Source: Colwellia sp.
GTDB taxonomy: Bacteria; Pseudomonadota; Gammaproteobacteria; Enterobacterales; Alteromonadaceae
Direction of reading: 5' to 3'
Length of the DNA stretch: 55,437 nucleotides
Assembly: GCA_029938115.1 (NCBI GenBank)
Contig: JAPYOP010000028.1
Span: 1-55,437, forward strand
This document shows, piece after piece, positions 1 to 8,686 of the stretch; the stretch's first letter is position 1; each line of letters begins with the position of its first letter. The translations under genes were made by a program, and so were the position numbers. Below the pieces are notes generated by a model. The model was not told where the DNA came from. It saw nothing but the letters and a program-made list of their open reading frames with translations, and did no database searches.

Positions 1-53
1 TCGTCGGGCTCATAACCCGAAGGTCGTCAGTTCAAATCTGGCTCCCGCAACCA
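1..53 (+). tRNA. initiator tRNA-Met (CAT), 5' end cut by window edge
   Basis: This is the 3' two-thirds of an initiator tRNA. The CAT anticodon is at 11-13, flanked by the TCGGG/CCCGA anticodon stem with three G:C pairs typical of initiator tRNAs. The T-arm (GTCAG/CTGGC around TTCAAAT) and the CCA end at 51-53 are intact. The acceptor 5' strand lies outside the window. The T-stem differs from the next copy but pairing is kept, so both copies look functional. Confidence 0.93.
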
Positions 54-100
54 ATCTTTTGTATTAATAAAAGTAATGTCAAATAGTCATCATATCCTGT

Positions 101-177
<77 letters not shown>

Positions 178-252
178 ATTTATACCTTTAAAATCAACCG
201 TTTACAATATATCTATTTACATAGACGCCGATTTTTCAACCCAGTTAGGGTA

Positions 253-276
253 ACGTGACTTAAAATTATGTCACGT
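253..276. repeat. inverted repeat ACGTGAC-N10-GTCACGT
   Basis: Perfect 7-bp arms separated by 10 bp. The core GTGAC recurs in the pair at 498-519 and in single copies nearby, so this could be a protein-binding site rather than a transcript hairpin. Confidence 0.45.
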
Positions 277-497
277 AAAAGTCGCAGCTCAATTCAATAC
301 ATCAAACAAATCATTTTCAGTTCATCTTAGTTTTTTTCATGTTTACCTGATCTCTTAAAAACATCGAAAAAACCGTTTGTGACGTGGGTGTGACATTTCT
401 ACTCGTTTTGCTCTTTATTACACTTGCATAAATTAACTAAAAACTGCATGAATATTCAAATTTCGACCTTCGGGCTATTTTTATCAGGTGATTTTCT

Positions 498-519
498 ATG
501 TCACAGAAAATCGTGACAT
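498..519. repeat. inverted repeat ATGTCAC-N8-GTGACAT
   Basis: Perfect 7-bp arms with 8 bp between. It shares the GTGACA core with the repeat at 253-276 but in opposite relative orientation, and with boxes near 390-396 and 646-652. Confidence 0.45.
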
Positions 520-968
520 AAACGGTTATTAATTTACCTTGACTGACATCCTTGTCTTCTAACGCATGGTCAATTTTATCTCTTAATATCTGATAGTTGC
601 ATCATCGGGTGTTTAAAAAATAACTTTCTTTACTGATTTTGATTTGTGACATTTCTCGATCTTTAATGAAACTAAACAGGATAAAGAAATGAAGACTTAT
701 ATGCTCCATTATTTATTAGCATTGACCAAAATTCACCTCCTGTAACTTAAATGTGAATTTCAATGTTAGGTGCAACGTAATAAGTGAATAATGTAGAGGC
801 GTCACTTTTAAATGACGATGGTTATTAAGTCACTTTAATAGATTGACTAACCGATGCATTTTAAATTCACAATAAAATGGTTGGATTTCCCAAGTCTCAA
901 TCGACAATGATGCGGGGGAGGTTAACGAGAAGGGAGTTGATTAGAGTAACTATTGCTTTTAAATATAA

Positions 969-997
969 AAATCCCAGTGCAGTTTGTACTGGGATTT
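969..997. terminator. strong hairpin, probable terminator
   Basis: Perfect 10-bp stem (AAATCCCAGT / ACTGGGATTT) with a 9-nt loop. Read on the minus strand the stem is followed by TTTTATATTT, so it would work best as a terminator for leftward transcription. The gene it served is not visible; the insertion sequence now starts just to the right. Confidence 0.5.
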
Positions 998-1020
998 ACA
1001 CTAAATAGTGGATTGATTGT

Positions 1021-3072
1021 AATGTCCCACATTCAGCACCAAATTAAAAAATACAAATAATTAAAATCGGCACAAAATCAAATAGTCACGTGATGATGAA
1101 TGGTCAATGGATCACAAGGATTGAGGTCAATAGATCACAGACAACTCCATTCATGTATGTCATCCTACTTTCACTTAAGCTTTTTTAGAGCAGCAGTTAG
1201 TGACAAATACACAAGAAGCCCCTGTCAGCGTCTTATCCAATATTGAAGTACAGCGTCTTGACCATCTCGGTTTAGTCGCTTCTGCTATTGATACTTTACA
1301 GCTCGTTGAACGCATTGATAAACGCTTACCTATATCCGATAGTCGTGATAGCAACGTCACCCACGGGCAACGAGTTAAAGCGATGATAATTAATGGCTTA
1401 GGCTATACCACGCATCCCTTGTATTTATCACCAACATTTTTTGAAGGAAAAGACTTATCTCGATTACTCGGCGCAGGCGTTGAGGCTAAGCACTTAAATG
1501 CCCATGCATTAGGGCGTACTTTAGATGCCATTTTTTCGTATGGCACTACCAAACTATTTGCTGAGATAGCGTTTGAAGTGGGGCAAGAACGAGGACTGCT
1601 TGGTCATTCAGTTCACATTGATACCACCACTTTATTGCTCCATGGCGAATATAGTGAAGCTATTGCATTAGCACAAAAGGAGAAAGACAAAGACGAAGTA
1701 AACGGTATACCACTTACTGATGCACCAACGCCAGCGCTTGGTTACTCCAAAGCGCATCGACATGATTTAAAACAACTGGTGATGTCACTCACCGTGACGG
1801 GTGAAGCTGCCATGCCTCTATGGTTTGAAGGTTTATCAGGTAATAGCAGTGATAAAAGTAACTTTCAAGATAGCATTGCTAAATTTGAAGCTTTCAAGGA
1901 GAGCATCAATGTAGTGGAAAGCTTTTTATGGGTAGCCGACTCCGCGCTTTATAGTAAAGAGAAACTTCAATCCTCACTGATAAAATGGTTGACACGTATT
2001 CCTCAAACCAAGAAAAATGCGAAACAATTAGTAGCACAAGATGATAAAGATATTGCGTGGGAAACGTCACATAATGGCTATAAGGGTATTATTTTTGACA
2101 AACTCGAAGTGGATGAACGTTGGGCGCTCATTTATTCAGAGCAAGCCTACCAACGAGAGCACATTACCTTTGAACGAAATATCAACAAAGCATTAGCCAA
2201 AATACAAACTGAGCTAAAAAAGCTAACCAAGATGGTCTTTGCTTGTGAGAAAGACGCACTAAAAGCGCCTAAAAAATGGCAGAAATCGCTAAAGTATCAT
2301 AGCGTCACCTTTACTGTTCAACGCCAAACACGTTATAGCAAAGCAGGAAAACCAGCAAAAGGGACTCAGCCAGATATCATCGAATATCAACTAAGCGGCA
2401 TCATCACCAATAACGAACAAGCCCAAAACAAACAACGCAATCAATTAGGTCGATTCATTCTCGGTACCAATGTTACCGATGATGAGAGCTTAACCGCAGG
2501 CGCCATGTTAGCTACTTACCTAGAGCAGCAAGATGTCGAACGCGGGTTTCGCTTTATCAAATCAGACGAGTTTCACCTTGATGGTATTTACTTACACCTT
2601 CCTAGTCGTATTGACGCCTTAATGATGGTAATGACACTAAGTCTCATGGTTTATAACGTCAGTGAGCATGAAATGCGTGAAGCCTTAAATAATCAAAAGG
2701 AAAATTTACCGACTCAAAAAGGTAAAAAAACGACACGTCCCACACTACGCTGGGTATTTCAGTTGATGCAAGATATCAGTATTCTCAAAATGGAAGGTAT
2801 ACCATCTCATGTATCAGGCATAAACGAAAACCAAGATAAAATCATTCGATTATTTGGCAAAAATGCCTGTGCGATTTACGGTATTAACATGTAACTTAAG
2901 GTTTTTTCTCATTAAAAACAATTACAGACTAGCAGAAGTTGCTCGGTAGAATTTACTGTGCGTGTAGATTAATCGTACAAAAAACACTCTGCGACTTTTA
3001 TTAGTCTCAAAGTTGAGAGGCGAAAGTTAGTAAATTTTGTTTTTAATCTATGTGCTGAATACAGGAATGTTA
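1021..3072 (+). mobile_element. IS1634-family insertion sequence, about 2.05 kb
   Basis: The single transposase gene is flanked by imperfect inverted repeats. The left repeat contains ATTCAGCAC at 1031-1039 and the right contains GTGCTGAAT at 3052-3060; outside these the ends (AATGTCCCAC and ACAGGAATGTTA) match loosely. The exact tips and target duplication could not be fixed by eye. Between the left end and the gene there is also a short direct repeat (GGTCAATGGATCACA at 1102 and GGTCAATAGATCACA at 1125). The right end lies about 43 bp from the stop codon of the neighbouring AAA+ ATPase gene. Confidence 0.72.
1200..2894 (+). CDS. IS1634-family transposase (DDE type)
   Basis: A 564-residue transposase expected to cut and join the ends of the surrounding element through a DDE-type RNase H fold. 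The N-terminal 110 residues resemble the DUF4277-type domain of IS1634 transposases. The acidic motifs are visible: HIDTTTLLLHG near residue 140, WVADSALYSKE near 245, and the region around VERGFRFIKSDEF near 445 that carries the glutamate. The length is normal for the family and no frameshift or internal stop is seen, so the gene looks intact. The start is GTG; no strong ribosome binding site precedes it, so an internal start is possible. Confidence 0.88.
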   Translation: MTNTQEAPVSVLSNIEVQRLDHLGLVASAIDTLQLVERIDKRLPISDSRDSNVTHGQRVKAMIINGLGYTTHPLYLSPTFFEGKDLSRLLGAGVEAKHLNAHALGRTLDAIFSYGTTKLFAEIAFEVGQERGLLGHSVHIDTTTLLLHGEYSEAIALAQKEKDKDEVNGIPLTDAPTPALGYSKAHRHDLKQLVMSLTVTGEAAMPLWFEGLSGNSSDKSNFQDSIAKFEAFKESINVVESFLWVADSALYSKEKLQSSLIKWLTRIPQTKKNAKQLVAQDDKDIAWETSHNGYKGIIFDKLEVDERWALIYSEQAYQREHITFERNINKALAKIQTELKKLTKMVFACEKDALKAPKKWQKSLKYHSVTFTVQRQTRYSKAGKPAKGTQPDIIEYQLSGIITNNEQAQNKQRNQLGRFILGTNVTDDESLTAGAMLATYLEQQDVERGFRFIKSDEFHLDGIYLHLPSRIDALMMVMTLSLMVYNVSEHEMREALNNQKENLPTQKGKKTTRPTLRWVFQLMQDISILKMEGIPSHVSGINENQDKIIRLFGKNACAIYGINM

Positions 3073-3114
3073 AAGTTTCATTGTTAATAACTAACACCTT
3101 GCCTTAATAAACGC

Positions 3115-4479
3115 TCAGTGTAAATTTGATATATTTTCAACATCATGACAAGCATCGATTTCTTTAAAATCATCCATGGTTAGTTCAACATGCTTTGTTC
3201 TTTCTGCCCTAGTACATGCTTGGCCAATTGCTTGTCGTAATTTTTCAATAACAGCTCTTGGTGGTAAGTGGGATAGTGTTGATAGCAACATAGCTGAGAG
3301 CTTACTCGCAAAGTAACGCTCTAATTTCATGTCAGCCAAACAATGTTGATACATGTTTTGAGTGATAGCTTGCATTTGAACAGGCGTTGGTGGCTCTATT
3401 TCAATATTGACTAATCGTGACTTTAAGGCAGGTTTTAGTGATTCATAATCATTAGTGGTCGTGAAGATAAGCGCGCCGGATACATCCAATTCGAGGTTTA
3501 GAAAGTTTTCTTTAAAGCATTTTCGCTGCTCTCTATCAAAGAAGGAATAAAGTGGCTGGATAATGCTTTCATTCTGGTTATCTTTTGCCATGCACAATTC
3601 ATCGATAAGAATAACGGGTTGAAACGATTTTGCTTCAAAACACATGATTCTGCCTATAGCACCTAAATCGGCATCTCCATATTGTGGATTACCACCCGAA
3701 AGCTCAAAACGGCCTACCATAGCCGCAGCATTAATGGTAAAAATCTCTTGTTGTAAGGTTTTGGCAAGTGCGTTAATAAATTGTGTTTTACCAATCCCAG
3801 GATGTCCTTGAAGGTTAATGACGGGTAGTGATAATGGCGACTTGGTTAATAAGCTAACCTGACAAGCAGCGCTAATTTGACTAATCACCTTTTTGAAGTT
3901 TGGAAATGATTTTGCTAATGGGGATAACCCTTCAATGGTATCTTTACTTGCATAATAAAGGGCTTTTTGTGGGCCTAATTCAAGGAGCTCCTTAAGCTTT
4001 GGCATGTCTTTAGGTTTTCTGTGCTTCATTTCTACTTTTAGCTTAAATGATGAAAATAGTGAGGTAAAATGGTGCTTTGGCTCACAAATAACCTCAAGCT
4101 CAATTTTATCAACTAATAGTTCATTTAAGCCTTTGCTAAAGTTAATATCCATCATGTCAGCCACCGTAGCTAAGGCTGATATGGTTGCACAAGAGCGCTC
4201 AAATACTTGCATTATCATCTGCTGTACCTCGACAACAAATACAGGACTAGGAGGAACTGTCTGTATGGTATTAATAAGCGATTTAAAACCTTTTTTTTGC
4301 TCAAGTGTCATGAAGCTAATAACGCCTTCTAAATGCCAGTCATCATCGATATAGCAACAAGCAGTTGCTAAAGCAAAGGTTGAAATTGAGGTCATCATGT
4401 CATATTGCTTTAAGTTATTTAATTGGGTAAAAGCGTTAAAATGACGGTAATCAAAAGTTTTTTTAGTGGAGTAACTCAT
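3115..4479 (-). CDS. AAA+ ATPase (MoxR/CobS-like or Lon-like AAA domain)
   Basis: A P-loop ATPase of about 454 residues. Walker A is GHPGIGKTQF, Walker B is PVILIDELCMA, and a sensor-1 stretch IFTTTND and an arginine-finger-like SRLVNIE follow. The N-terminal ~200 residues are not recognised. I chose the start at MSYSTKK (4479) because AAGG lies 8 nt upstream; the open frame extends further but begins with a low-complexity run over a hairpin. It is the last gene of the mobile module. AAA+ proteins of the MoxR/CobS kind usually work with a VWA-domain partner. None is present, and the downstream DNA is occupied by the IS1634 element. Substrate and role are unknown. Confidence 0.7.
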   Translation of the reverse strand: MSYSTKKTFDYRHFNAFTQLNNLKQYDMMTSISTFALATACCYIDDDWHLEGVISFMTLEQKKGFKSLINTIQTVPPSPVFVVEVQQMIMQVFERSCATISALATVADMMDINFSKGLNELLVDKIELEVICEPKHHFTSLFSSFKLKVEMKHRKPKDMPKLKELLELGPQKALYYASKDTIEGLSPLAKSFPNFKKVISQISAACQVSLLTKSPLSLPVINLQGHPGIGKTQFINALAKTLQQEIFTINAAAMVGRFELSGGNPQYGDADLGAIGRIMCFEAKSFQPVILIDELCMAKDNQNESIIQPLYSFFDREQRKCFKENFLNLELDVSGALIFTTTNDYESLKPALKSRLVNIEIEPPTPVQMQAITQNMYQHCLADMKLERYFASKLSAMLLSTLSHLPPRAVIEKLRQAIGQACTRAERTKHVELTMDDFKEIDACHDVENISNLH

Positions 4480-4531
4480 AAGAAATACCTTGTGAAAAAT
4501 AAAAAACAAAGAAATAAATAGAAAGAAGAAG

Positions 4532-4561
4532 AGACATAGTGGCAGTGATACCACTATGTCT
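4532..4561 (-). terminator. intercistronic hairpin between unknown gene and AAA+ gene
   Basis: Perfect 11-bp stem (AGACATAGTGG / CCACTATGTCT) with an 8-nt loop, just after the stop of the 185-residue gene. On the minus strand it is followed by a pyrimidine-rich run CTCTTCTTCTTTC. It could end or attenuate transcription before the AAA+ gene, or stabilise the upstream mRNA. Confidence 0.55.
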
Positions 4562-4572
4562 TAGACAAGGCA

Positions 4573-5130
4573 TTATGAGTAGGAAGCGTAAAGTAGGATG
4601 TTGTCTGCGAGTAATATGCCACCAGTTACCCTAAGCAATAACTGCTGACCTGATGGTAAACAAAAATCGGGAATACGTTTATTCAGTGCTTGCGCAAAAT
4701 CAATCCGTTGATCTTCAAATAACAACTCTGCATCAAAGCATTCTTTGATATCTTTTAAGGAGCACAAAGACACTTCATCGCCATCACTTGTTTGTAGTAC
4801 TAACTGAATGTCGCTCATAAATTGACTCGTTTGTACGGTGACAAGTATCACAGAGAATGTAGCATTTCTCTTACAGGTAATATCAGTGAGAGAAATATCT
4901 TGCTGCTGTGATCCTAAAGTCGGTTCAATCTTATCAAGATAGCTTGAATACTGTTTATCTAATTCATCACTGTATTGCAGCATCCAACAACCAGGTAGTT
5001 CATCTTCATATTTATTTTCCCATTGTTTTTTGCTGAGTAAATCTGGATTTTTATCAGGATTCACTTTAATAACACAAGGAGTTGAACTGAGTTGCTTATT
5101 ATTGACGGCTGTCGCGTTTGAGTTTTTCAT
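4573..5130 (-). CDS. protein of unknown function, mobile-module gene
   Basis: A 185-residue soluble protein that I do not recognise. No signal peptide, membrane segment or known motif stands out, and the N-terminal ~30 residues look disordered. A good ribosome binding site (TTAGGAGA) precedes the ATG. It lies 16 bp after the HD-domain gene and upstream of the AAA+ gene, so it is almost certainly part of the same transcript. Its constant company would be the best clue to function. Confidence 0.7.
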   Translation of the reverse strand: MKNSNATAVNNKQLSSTPCVIKVNPDKNPDLLSKKQWENKYEDELPGCWMLQYSDELDKQYSSYLDKIEPTLGSQQQDISLTDITCKRNATFSVILVTVQTSQFMSDIQLVLQTSDGDEVSLCSLKDIKECFDAELLFEDQRIDFAQALNKRIPDFCLPSGQQLLLRVTGGILLADNILLYASYS

Positions 5131-5146
5131 GAGTTATCTCCTAAGG

Positions 5147-6070
5147 TTAAGCTATTTGTGCAAGCATGTTTGTTGCAAAGTGTGCTGAAGCACTGGCGTT
5201 ATCAGCCATTTGAAGCTTTGATGCAATGGGTGTTATTGCCTCATAGCCATATCGATTGCCAGGACTTGCACAGGTAAGAATATGACGCAGCATTAAAGCG
5301 CTTTGTGGCTCAAACTTATCCAGCCTTGAAAATGCCTTTGCACAAATCTCAAGCGTTAGCTCTTCATGGTCAACCAAAGTCCCTAGGTGGGTCCTTTTAC
5401 CATTGGCTCCTAACGTTCTAGTTTTACCAATGTCATGAATAAGTGCAGCAACAATCGCAATGTCTCGTTCAGCGCCATTAAACTGGTTTTCAGTGATTAA
5501 TGCGTTAGCGACATCCACACTGTGTGTTAGTAGCCCGCCTGTAAAACTGTGATGATGGCGACGACTTGCAGGGCATTGAAGATAACGAACACCAACATCA
5601 CTTCCCACTAACACATCAGATATAAAACGTGTTAAATGGGGAGAAGACAGACTATCAACCAACACTTTAAGCTGTAATAGCTTTTCAGGAGCAGGGCAGT
5701 AACAACTCGGTAATGAGTTAATACTCAGTTGCTGACTACTCACTTTTGTTGGTAATACTTGTAAAAAAGCACAGCGGACATACTGATGCCCATCAACAGT
5801 CTTTAATGTTGCCTCAATATGCACAACAGAATTACACGTTAGCTGTTCAATGAACTCATTCATGTTAAAGCAGTAGACATTAATGCTAGTGCTAATATCT
5901 GATAGCTTAATTATCCAGTATGCTTTACCAGATTTATCAATACGCTCAGTGCTACCGACATGATTGTAAGCCCCTTTAAATCGCTTAAAAGACGCAACTT
6001 CTGTTAATAAAGGCTGAATTGATTGCGCTACTGTTGAAGAAATTAATTGGATGTGTTGTAAGTTAGTCAT
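5147..6070 (-). CDS. OB-fold/HD-domain phosphohydrolase-nuclease (YhaM/TraI_2-like)
   Basis: A 307-residue protein with two parts. Residues ~25-110 look like an OB fold for nucleic acid binding. Residues ~150-290 form an HD domain with the metal motifs HHHSFTGGLLTHS and HDIGK. This layout matches the YhaM 3'-5' exoribonuclease family and the HD relaxase-like TraI_2 proteins of integrative elements. The likely reaction is metal-dependent phosphodiester hydrolysis of nucleic acid. The ATG overlaps the end of the integrase gene by 8 bp, so the two are translationally linked. Chromosomal YhaM homologues are housekeeping enzymes, but the position here points to a role in the mobile module. Confidence 0.75.
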   Translation of the reverse strand: MTNLQHIQLISSTVAQSIQPLLTEVASFKRFKGAYNHVGSTERIDKSGKAYWIIKLSDISTSINVYCFNMNEFIEQLTCNSVVHIEATLKTVDGHQYVRCAFLQVLPTKVSSQQLSINSLPSCYCPAPEKLLQLKVLVDSLSSPHLTRFISDVLVGSDVGVRYLQCPASRRHHHSFTGGLLTHSVDVANALITENQFNGAERDIAIVAALIHDIGKTRTLGANGKRTHLGTLVDHEELTLEICAKAFSRLDKFEPQSALMLRHILTCASPGNRYGYEAITPIASKLQMADNASASAHFATNMLAQIA

Positions 6071-7250
6071 GATTTAAATCCTTAAATAAAGTTGCAAGAA
6101 GTTTTTCAAAAGCGCTACCGTCATTACGGGTCAAGTTAGGTACAAAGCGGGAGTACACTTGAAAAAGCATCTGAGTATTCGAGTGTCCCATTTGCTTTGC
6201 GATCCATTCAGGTGATTCACCACTTGCAAGCCAAAGCGTTGCTGCGGTATGTCTGCTTTGATAAGGCCTACGCTTTTCTAATCCAAGCCGTTTAAGTAAT
6301 GGATACCAAATACGTTTGGTAACATTGTTATGTTCAATCGGTTTGCCGGACAAAGTGCAAAACACATATTCAGAAAGTGGCGAACTAACTTTAACCTGAA
6401 GCTGTAACGCATCATAAACAGGCTGACTCATCGCTATTTCACGTTGAGAGAAATCATTTTTGGTGTAATCACATTTACCTGCGACTATGGTTTCCCTAAT
6501 TTTGATAGTACGGTTGTTGAAATCGAGATACTTTCTTTTTAGTCCATCAATTTCAGCTGTTCGCATACCTGTTAGAAAACGAACTAAATAATAGCGGCTA
6601 TAATCATCTCTAACGCTAGAGACTATTTTGTTCACCTCTTCAAATGAAAAAGGATTTACATCACTTTTTTCAATCTTCAATGGCTTGATTCGTATAAAAG
6701 GCGTGTTAAAATCATGACGATCGGCGGCTTCCTCAAATACTCTACGTAATGGATCCATTATTTTATTAATGCGATTATTACTGATAGTTGAGCGTCCATT
6801 TCGACCCGATTCTTTGGCGAGAGAGGTTCGAAATTTTAGTAAGTCTGCGCGAGTAATGCTGTCGATCTTTTTTCCTGAAAAAGCGGGGAGATAATACTTT
6901 TTCTGCATGCTTATCATGTTTTTATGATGTGATGGTCGCCACTTTAATATACTTTCTTCAACCCATTCCTCCAAAAATAATTCAAAGTCAGGCGCATTTT
7001 TTATCGTTTCTCCTGATTGAATAAGCTTATCCATAGCAAGTGTTTTGGCAACTTTACTCGCGGGAAAGTGAGCTAGATAATCAAATAGATTTGTAAGCAA
7101 TTCAGCATTAATTTGATCTAACTTTTTCTGCAACCGGCGACGATTTACTTTTGTGTCACTTAGGTTTGTGTTTTCTCTACAGCGTTTACCTTGATAGGTA
7201 AAATCAAAATAGAGGTTTTTGGTATCTTTACGTGATGATAGTCTAGCCAT
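6063..7250 (-). CDS. tyrosine site-specific integrase
   Basis: A 395-residue phage-type integrase with an N-terminal Arm-binding domain (SRKDTKNLYFDFTYQGKR), a SAM-like core-binding domain (~90-190) and a C-terminal catalytic domain. Catalytic residues are visible: Arg in FLTGMRTAEI, the RPYQSRHTAATLW box, His in KQMGHSN, and the nucleophile Tyr in FQVYSRF. The length is full. It overlaps the excisionase-like gene by 8 bp upstream and the HD gene by 8 bp downstream. It would integrate and, with the upstream gene product, excise the element. The attachment sites were not found. Confidence 0.92.
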   Translation of the reverse strand: MARLSSRKDTKNLYFDFTYQGKRCRENTNLSDTKVNRRRLQKKLDQINAELLTNLFDYLAHFPASKVAKTLAMDKLIQSGETIKNAPDFELFLEEWVEESILKWRPSHHKNMISMQKKYYLPAFSGKKIDSITRADLLKFRTSLAKESGRNGRSTISNNRINKIMDPLRRVFEEAADRHDFNTPFIRIKPLKIEKSDVNPFSFEEVNKIVSSVRDDYSRYYLVRFLTGMRTAEIDGLKRKYLDFNNRTIKIRETIVAGKCDYTKNDFSQREIAMSQPVYDALQLQVKVSSPLSEYVFCTLSGKPIEHNNVTKRIWYPLLKRLGLEKRRPYQSRHTAATLWLASGESPEWIAKQMGHSNTQMLFQVYSRFVPNLTRNDGSAFEKLLATLFKDLNHD

Positions 7251-7494
7251 GATTTACTACCTCCATTGGCTCGTGATATGCAAGCGCCAAAGAATCATGA
7301 GTAATGTTTAACATGTCAGATTCAATTGCGTCCCAGATAAAAAGAATTTTCCTCCTCCCGAAAGGTCTGATGTAATGCTTGCCTTCAATTAAGCAAGCAT
7401 CGAGTAGTTCATTACGTATTGTCCTTGCTGTGTAATGAATGCGCTCTGATAGCTGATCCGTTGTAATATAAGTGCTATACTTTTTACTGCTCAT
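7243..7494 (-). CDS. small excisionase-like DNA-binding protein
   Basis: An 83-residue protein with a winged-HTH look (TTDQLSERIHYTARTIRNEL) and a wing-like segment with PFGRRKILFIW, typical of AlpA/Xis-type directionality factors. The open frame continues upstream, but the start at 7494 (MSSKKYST) is preceded by CTTAGAGGTAC, a good ribosome binding site, so I prefer it. It is the first gene of the integrase operon and overlaps int by 8 bp, the usual xis-int order. The 43-bp palindrome immediately upstream would control it. Confidence 0.75.
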   Translation of the reverse strand: MSSKKYSTYITTDQLSERIHYTARTIRNELLDACLIEGKHYIRPFGRRKILFIWDAIESDMLNITHDSLALAYHEPMEVVNHG

Positions 7495-7527
7495 ATAAAG
7501 TACCTCTAAGTTAGGTTTACTTGCTAA

Positions 7528-7570
7528 AATGATTATATATTTAATCACCGTGATTAAATATATAATCATT
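7528..7570. promoter_or_regulatory. perfect 43-bp palindrome, operator between xis-int operon and HTH gene
   Basis: Two perfect 21-bp arms meet at a single central C (ATCAC-C-GTGAT core), and the outer arms are alternating A/T. It lies 33 bp before the excisionase start and 53 bp before the divergent regulator start, so it overlaps both promoters. It is most likely the operator of the HTH regulator and could extrude a cruciform. Confidence 0.75.
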
Positions 7571-7623
7571 CTGGGTGCTTTGTCAATAACTTTAGGTACA
7601 TTTTTGTTTTATTAGGGGGAATA

Positions 7624-7866
7624 GTGTTACGTTTTAAAGTAAAAGAGCTTATTGCTGATAAAGAATTTAATGAAGAAAGAAAGGTTACAATCGCTGAAGT
7701 TGCGGAAGCATGTGGAATGAACAGAATGACTTTAACAAAAATTTGTAACCAAAAAGGGTACAGTACTGTGACTGATAACCTTGATAAGCTTTGTGATTAT
7801 TTTGATTGTAAAATTGAAGATTTAGTTCTTCGTGTGCCAAATGATGTAGAAGTTGATTCTAAATAA
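7624..7866 (+). CDS. small XRE-family HTH regulator
   Basis: An 80-residue Cro/CI-like regulator. The helix-turn-helix is at residues ~22-45 (VTIAEVAEACGMNRMTLTKI) and the family tail (LDKLCDYFDCKIEDLV) follows. The start is GTG with AGGGGG 5 nt upstream. It is divergent from the excisionase-integrase operon with the palindrome between them. It is probably the repressor that keeps the module silent and controls its own gene. Confidence 0.85.
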   Translation: MLRFKVKELIADKEFNEERKVTIAEVAEACGMNRMTLTKICNQKGYSTVTDNLDKLCDYFDCKIEDLVLRVPNDVEVDSK

Positions 7867-8452
7867 CACTAGGAAATTAAGAGGGGTAGCTCAAATAGAT
7901 TTTCTATAAATTATATTTGAGCTAATTTATATTAGCTATTAACTGCATCTTTAAGTATATATATAGAATTTCGTTTCACTGAGTGAGTGAGTGAGTGAGT
8001 TAACCCTATGTAAATAAAGATGTTACTTACCACAAAGTCAGTAACACTTTAATAATTGTTTCAAAATACCTGTAATCTGTCTTAAATATGATGCTCCAAA
8101 CTATTTTAGGATATTAAATGAAACAATTTATTAAAGCTAATTAAAATTACTTTTATCAACGAAATGAAACAAATACCTTCTACCTTCTACATTTTATCTT
8201 GTTTTTCTTTGGGGTAAATTTACCACGTCCCTAAAATATTTCTATAGAGATAGGTGTAGAAGCTAAATAAAGATCGAAACAAAAATCCCATGCAAGCCTA
8301 CTTATGCCGTTGAGCAAAAATGGACTTTTGTGAATAAATATAGAAACAAATGTGGCAGTAAGTTTTATTTATTAAAAAAGTACCAAAAACACTCCAAATA
8401 AAGTTGGAACCTGACTTCAACTGGCATTAGTGACGGTTAGCTCTAACTCGTA
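7867..8452. other. non-coding stretch right of the mobile module, with GAGT tandem repeat
   Basis: No credible gene. A perfect 5-copy GAGT repeat occupies 7981-8000. The rest is AT-rich and unremarkable. The right attachment site of the integrase module may lie here, but no copy of a visible left site was found. Confidence 0.5.
7981..8000. repeat. (GAGT)5 microsatellite
   Basis: Five perfect copies of GAGT in a row, outside any gene. A simple repeat that may vary in copy number. Confidence 0.85.
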
Positions 8453-8464
8453 TATGGACTCCAC

Positions 8465-8686
8465 GTATTTTACAACTAATAACTTCACATTAAACAGAAT
8501 AAGATGCGGTCGTATATACGGCTTATTATTAAGAGAGCTACTCTCTAGCCTATGATGTTTGCGCACCTATTATCCTTTTCGCAATGACAGTCTTTATGAC
8601 TTCCGAGATAGACAGGTTTTAATAGGTTGGTCTTACCGTTTATGCTGTATCATTATTGTAAAATTTCTTTTTGTTCTGTTAAATCA
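8465..8686 (-). ncRNA. candidate guide (bridge/seek) RNA region of the IS1111-type element
   Basis: IS1111-type elements encode their programmable guide RNA downstream of the transposase gene, and this is that interval. It can form hairpins (for example GAGAG/CTCTC on the minus strand near 8531-8545). It contains CCGAGATAGAC at 8603-8613, identical to 9794-9804 just outside the other end of the element, and CTTTATG at 8592-8598, identical to 9804-9810 directly adjoining that match. Such a split match to flanking DNA is what a target-guide loop would give. RNA ends and structure are inferred. Confidence 0.5.

Larger units (their letters stand above)
181..1020. other. 840-bp non-coding stretch between tRNA-fMet and the insertion sequence
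   Basis: I see no credible coding region here. The stretch is AT-rich and contains several GTGACA/TGTCAC boxes, two of them in perfect inverted pairs (253-276 and 498-519), plus single boxes near 379-396 and 646-652. A strong hairpin lies near its right end. It may include a mobile-element end or regulatory DNA, but no attachment-site duplication of the tRNA end was found. Confidence 0.6.
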
